Assembly: GCF_003425685.1 (NCBI RefSeq)
Contig: NZ_QJKM01000003.1
Location: forward strand, 310,001 to 374,000
Source of the DNA: Rhizobium terrae
GTDB taxonomy: Bacteria > Pseudomonadota > Alphaproteobacteria > Rhizobiales > Rhizobiaceae
Direction: 5' to 3'
DNA: 64,000 nucleotides
In this document: positions 62,426-64,000 of the stretch, one piece after another
Layout: every line of letters begins with the position of its first letter
How positions within the stretch are numbered: position 1 is the stretch's first letter
Program-made: the position numbers and the translations under genes
Notes under the pieces: generated by a model
The model's input: only the letters and a program-made list of their open reading frames with translations
Database searches by the model: none
What the model was told of the DNA's origin: nothing

Positions 62426-62724
62426 TCATTCCCCAGTCATCCGGCGGCCGCCCAGTCATTTGACGCCTTGGGTTATCCATGACCCGATGGCCGATCGGCC
62501 GGACTTCAGTCTTCCTAACTTAGTTCATTGGACACGGATTTTAAGCCCCCTTTGCGGCCACGCAATCACTATTCCGCTAGAGACATCGCCGAACTCTAAG
62601 AAAATCACGGTTTTCCGCCTTGGCCTGAATCAAAAACGCCGAGTCCGAATCAAAAAGGCCGGCAGCGCTCCGCACCGCCGGCCTTCGCGATTGAAGGCGC
62701 CGTTGAAATCGGTCGTCGCCGCGC
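62426..62724. other. Intergenic region between phasin gene and clpS
   Basis: About 300 bp with no gene supported. It should hold the clpS-clpA promoter in its left part; no clear pair was recognised. The phasin terminator is at 62651-62685. Confidence 0.5.
62651..62685 (-). terminator. Rho-independent terminator of the phasin gene
   Basis: A 9-bp stem AAGGCCGGC/GCCGGCCTT (62655-62663 and 62677-62685) with a 13-base loop. In the minus direction a T-run (TTTTTG) follows. Confidence 0.8.
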
Positions 62725-63075
62725 TTACGCGGCGTTCGGCACCACGACGGCCGTCGACTTTGCGACAGGCGCTTCGTAAGGCTTGTAGGCGGTCTTGGCG
62801 AGATCCGCATACATGTCGCTCATCTTCGTCGCTTCCGCGACGAAAGCCTCGTAGGAGGACTTGATATAGTTGGTCTGTAGCTCGTAGGCCGCCTCGATGC
62901 TGCGGACGCCCGACAGCGCCTCCATGAAGGAACTCATGTCCTGGAAGGACTTCTTGGAATAGTCGCTCGCCTCGGTGGCGATCGCCTGAAAACCCTTGGC
63001 CATCTCGGAATAGCTCTTCAGCATCCCGTCCATGGCTTCCTTGCTCTTCTTGCTGGCTTCATCGAAATTGAACAT
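62725..63075 (-). CDS. Phasin-family protein
   Basis: A 116-residue helical protein of the phasin_2 type, which coats polyhydroxybutyrate granules. Sequence features: FNFDEASKKSKEAMDGML at the N-terminus, EASDYSKKSFQDMSSFMEAL and the family-typical FVAEATKMSDMYADLAK. It has no signal peptide. A good terminator follows. No PHB synthesis genes are in the window. Confidence 0.85.
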   Translation of the reverse strand: MFNFDEASKKSKEAMDGMLKSYSEMAKGFQAIATEASDYSKKSFQDMSSFMEALSGVRSIEAAYELQTNYIKSSYEAFVAEATKMSDMYADLAKTAYKPYEAPVAKSTAVVVPNAA

Positions 63076-63364
63076 CGCATGGTCCCTTTGTTCTATTCGG
63101 ATGCGCTCATAAAAAGGGGCCGTGCAGCAAAAGTCAAGGATGATTTGTGCGGCGCAAAATCACCTTTGGTTGCATCCGAACCTATGCAGATGCATAGACG
63201 GATTCAGGCTTTTGATTTTGCGGGAATATGCGTTCCCGCCTTCACAACCAAAGCGAAAAATCAGGCCTGCCGCAAAATCTGCGCTCTTTGTCGCACGGGC
63301 CGGAATCGAAAAGCGGGCGCGCGGCCCGCTTCCGGATCGATCAGAGATAGGTCGAGGAGATCGA
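63076..63364. other. Intergenic region upstream of the phasin gene
   Basis: About 290 bp with lower GC than its surroundings. No gene is supported. An AT-rich stretch near 63120-63260 probably contains the phasin promoter. Confidence 0.45.
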
Positions 63365-63568
63365 TCAGAGATCGACGTCCAGGATCGCCATCGAGAAATT
63401 GTAGGAGCGGTCGCCGTCCTCGTCATCGACATAGATGACGCCCAGAAACTCGTCGCCGAGATAAACTTCGGCCGAGTCGTTCTTGCGGGGACGCGCCTTG
63501 ACGACCGCCTGCGGGTTCAGCACACGTTTGAAGTAGGCGTCCAGCTTCTTGATTTCGTCCGGTTTCAC
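63365..63568 (-). CDS. DUF3126-family protein
   Basis: A 67-residue protein matching the DUF3126 family of alphaproteobacteria: KPDEIKKLDAYFKRVL at the N-terminus, ARPRKNDSAEVYLGDEFLGV in the middle and YNFSMAILDVDL at the C-terminus. Function unknown. The start is GTG at 63568 with GGAGAG four bases upstream; longer sequence in frame was rejected as the family begins at KPDE. It lies between cysE and the phasin gene, as in other rhizobia. Confidence 0.88.
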   Translation of the reverse strand: MKPDEIKKLDAYFKRVLNPQAVVKARPRKNDSAEVYLGDEFLGVIYVDDEDGDRSYNFSMAILDVDL

Positions 63569-63682
63569 GATTCTCTCCGTCAGCGGTTCAAGTGCCGGCG
63601 CTTTTGACACGGGACAAAGGCGAAAGTAAAGCCGCCAAAACGCGCCCTCCCCGACCTTTCCCGGGACAAAGGAGGGGGAAGC

Positions 63683-64000
63683 TCAGATATCGGCTCCGAG
63701 AATCTGGTCCATCAGGCGCGAGGGTTCCGAACACCCTGCTTCTCCCACCACTCTGGCCGGCACGCCCGCCACGGTGGATTTCGGCGGGACCGGCTTCAGC
63801 ACCACGGACCCTGCTGCGACGCGGGAGCACGAGCCCACCTCGATATTGCCGAGGATCTTGGCGCCGGCGCCGATCAGCACGCCATTGGCGATCTTGGGAT
63901 GGCGGTCGGCACCTTCCTTGCCGGTGCCGCCGAGCGTGACACCGTGCAGGATCGAAACGTTGTCGCCGATCACGGCCGTCTCGCCGACCACCAGGCCGGT
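63683..64000 (-). CDS. cysE: Serine O-acetyltransferase CysE (partial, 3' end)
   Basis: The C-terminal part of serine acetyltransferase, which makes O-acetylserine for cysteine synthesis; the 5' part lies beyond the window. The visible 106 or so codons show the left-handed beta-helix: VVGETAVIGDNVSILHGVTL, GGTGKEGADRHPKI (active-site His), VLIGAGAKILGNIEVG and the tail AGVPARVVG. The C-terminus (MDQILGADI) ends in hydrophobic and acidic residues with a final Ile, typical of the cysteine synthase-binding tail of CysE. Confidence 0.93.
   Translation of the reverse strand, partial: TGLVVGETAVIGDNVSILHGVTLGGTGKEGADRHPKIANGVLIGAGAKILGNIEVGSCSRVAAGSVVLKPVPPKSTVAGVPARVVGEAGCSEPSRLMDQILGADI

Overview
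The window is a chromosomal backbone segment of an alphaproteobacterium of the order Hyphomicrobiales, most likely family Rhizobiaceae. The evidence is the gene order dusB(nifR3)-ntrB-ntrC-ntrY-ntrX followed by trkA, hfq and hflX; a fused ispDF; a PdhB carrying its own lipoyl domain; LpxI instead of LpxH; a LexA box of the alphaproteobacterial GAAC-N7-GAAC type; EipB (DUF1849), DUF3126 and phasin genes; and rhizobial-type palindromic intergenic repeats. GC content is high and coding density is high throughout. I see no prophage, insertion sequence, CRISPR array, rRNA or tRNA gene.

Layout. 0-11.6 kb, minus strand: nitrogen regulation (dusB, ntrBC, ntrYX), then trkA, a D-amino-acid aminotransferase-like gene, hfq and hflX. 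11.8-13.5 kb, plus strand: ispDF and cinA-type amidase. 13.5-24.5 kb, mostly minus strand: the lipoate and pyruvate dehydrogenase block (ratA-like gene, lipA, lpdA, pdhC, pdhB, pdhA), interspersed with small genes, a frameshifted DUF559 gene and three repeat clusters. 24.7-31.4 kb: ftsB-like gene, eno, a chemoreceptor, kdsA, a VOC-family gene and lexA. 31.3-36.2 kb: a frameshifted comEC, gltA and a methyltransferase. 36.2-49.5 kb, minus strand: the envelope and translation supercluster, in transcription order rpsB, tsf, pyrH, frr, uppS, cdsA, rseP, bamA, lpxD, fabZ, lpxA, lpxI, lpxB. 49.7-54.1 kb, minus strand: a four-gene accessory operon (telA, a lipoprotein with solute-binding and VWA domains, xpaC-like, and a second solute-binding-like protein). 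54.5-64 kb: eipB, ridA-like, glycerophosphodiesterase, COG3146-type acyltransferase, HIT protein, azlCD, clpA, clpS, phasin, DUF3126 and the 3' part of cysE.

The most unusual unit is the telA/VWA/xpaC operon. Its two exported proteins share WP-x-S-S and SNSG signatures, so one looks like a VWA-less paralogue of the other. The VWA protein has a complete MIDAS metal site, and the two cytoplasmic or membrane partners (TelA, XpaC) belong to stress-response families of unknown mechanism. This is the best candidate for an undescribed system. Other points of note are frameshifts in comEC and in the DUF559 gene, a 15-bp tandem repeat that duplicates the eipB stop codon, a large cruciform-type repeat behind lpdA, a LexA autoregulatory box, and an hflX frame that stays open upstream without any usual start codon.

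All calls rest on reading the sequence and remembered family motifs; no database search was run.
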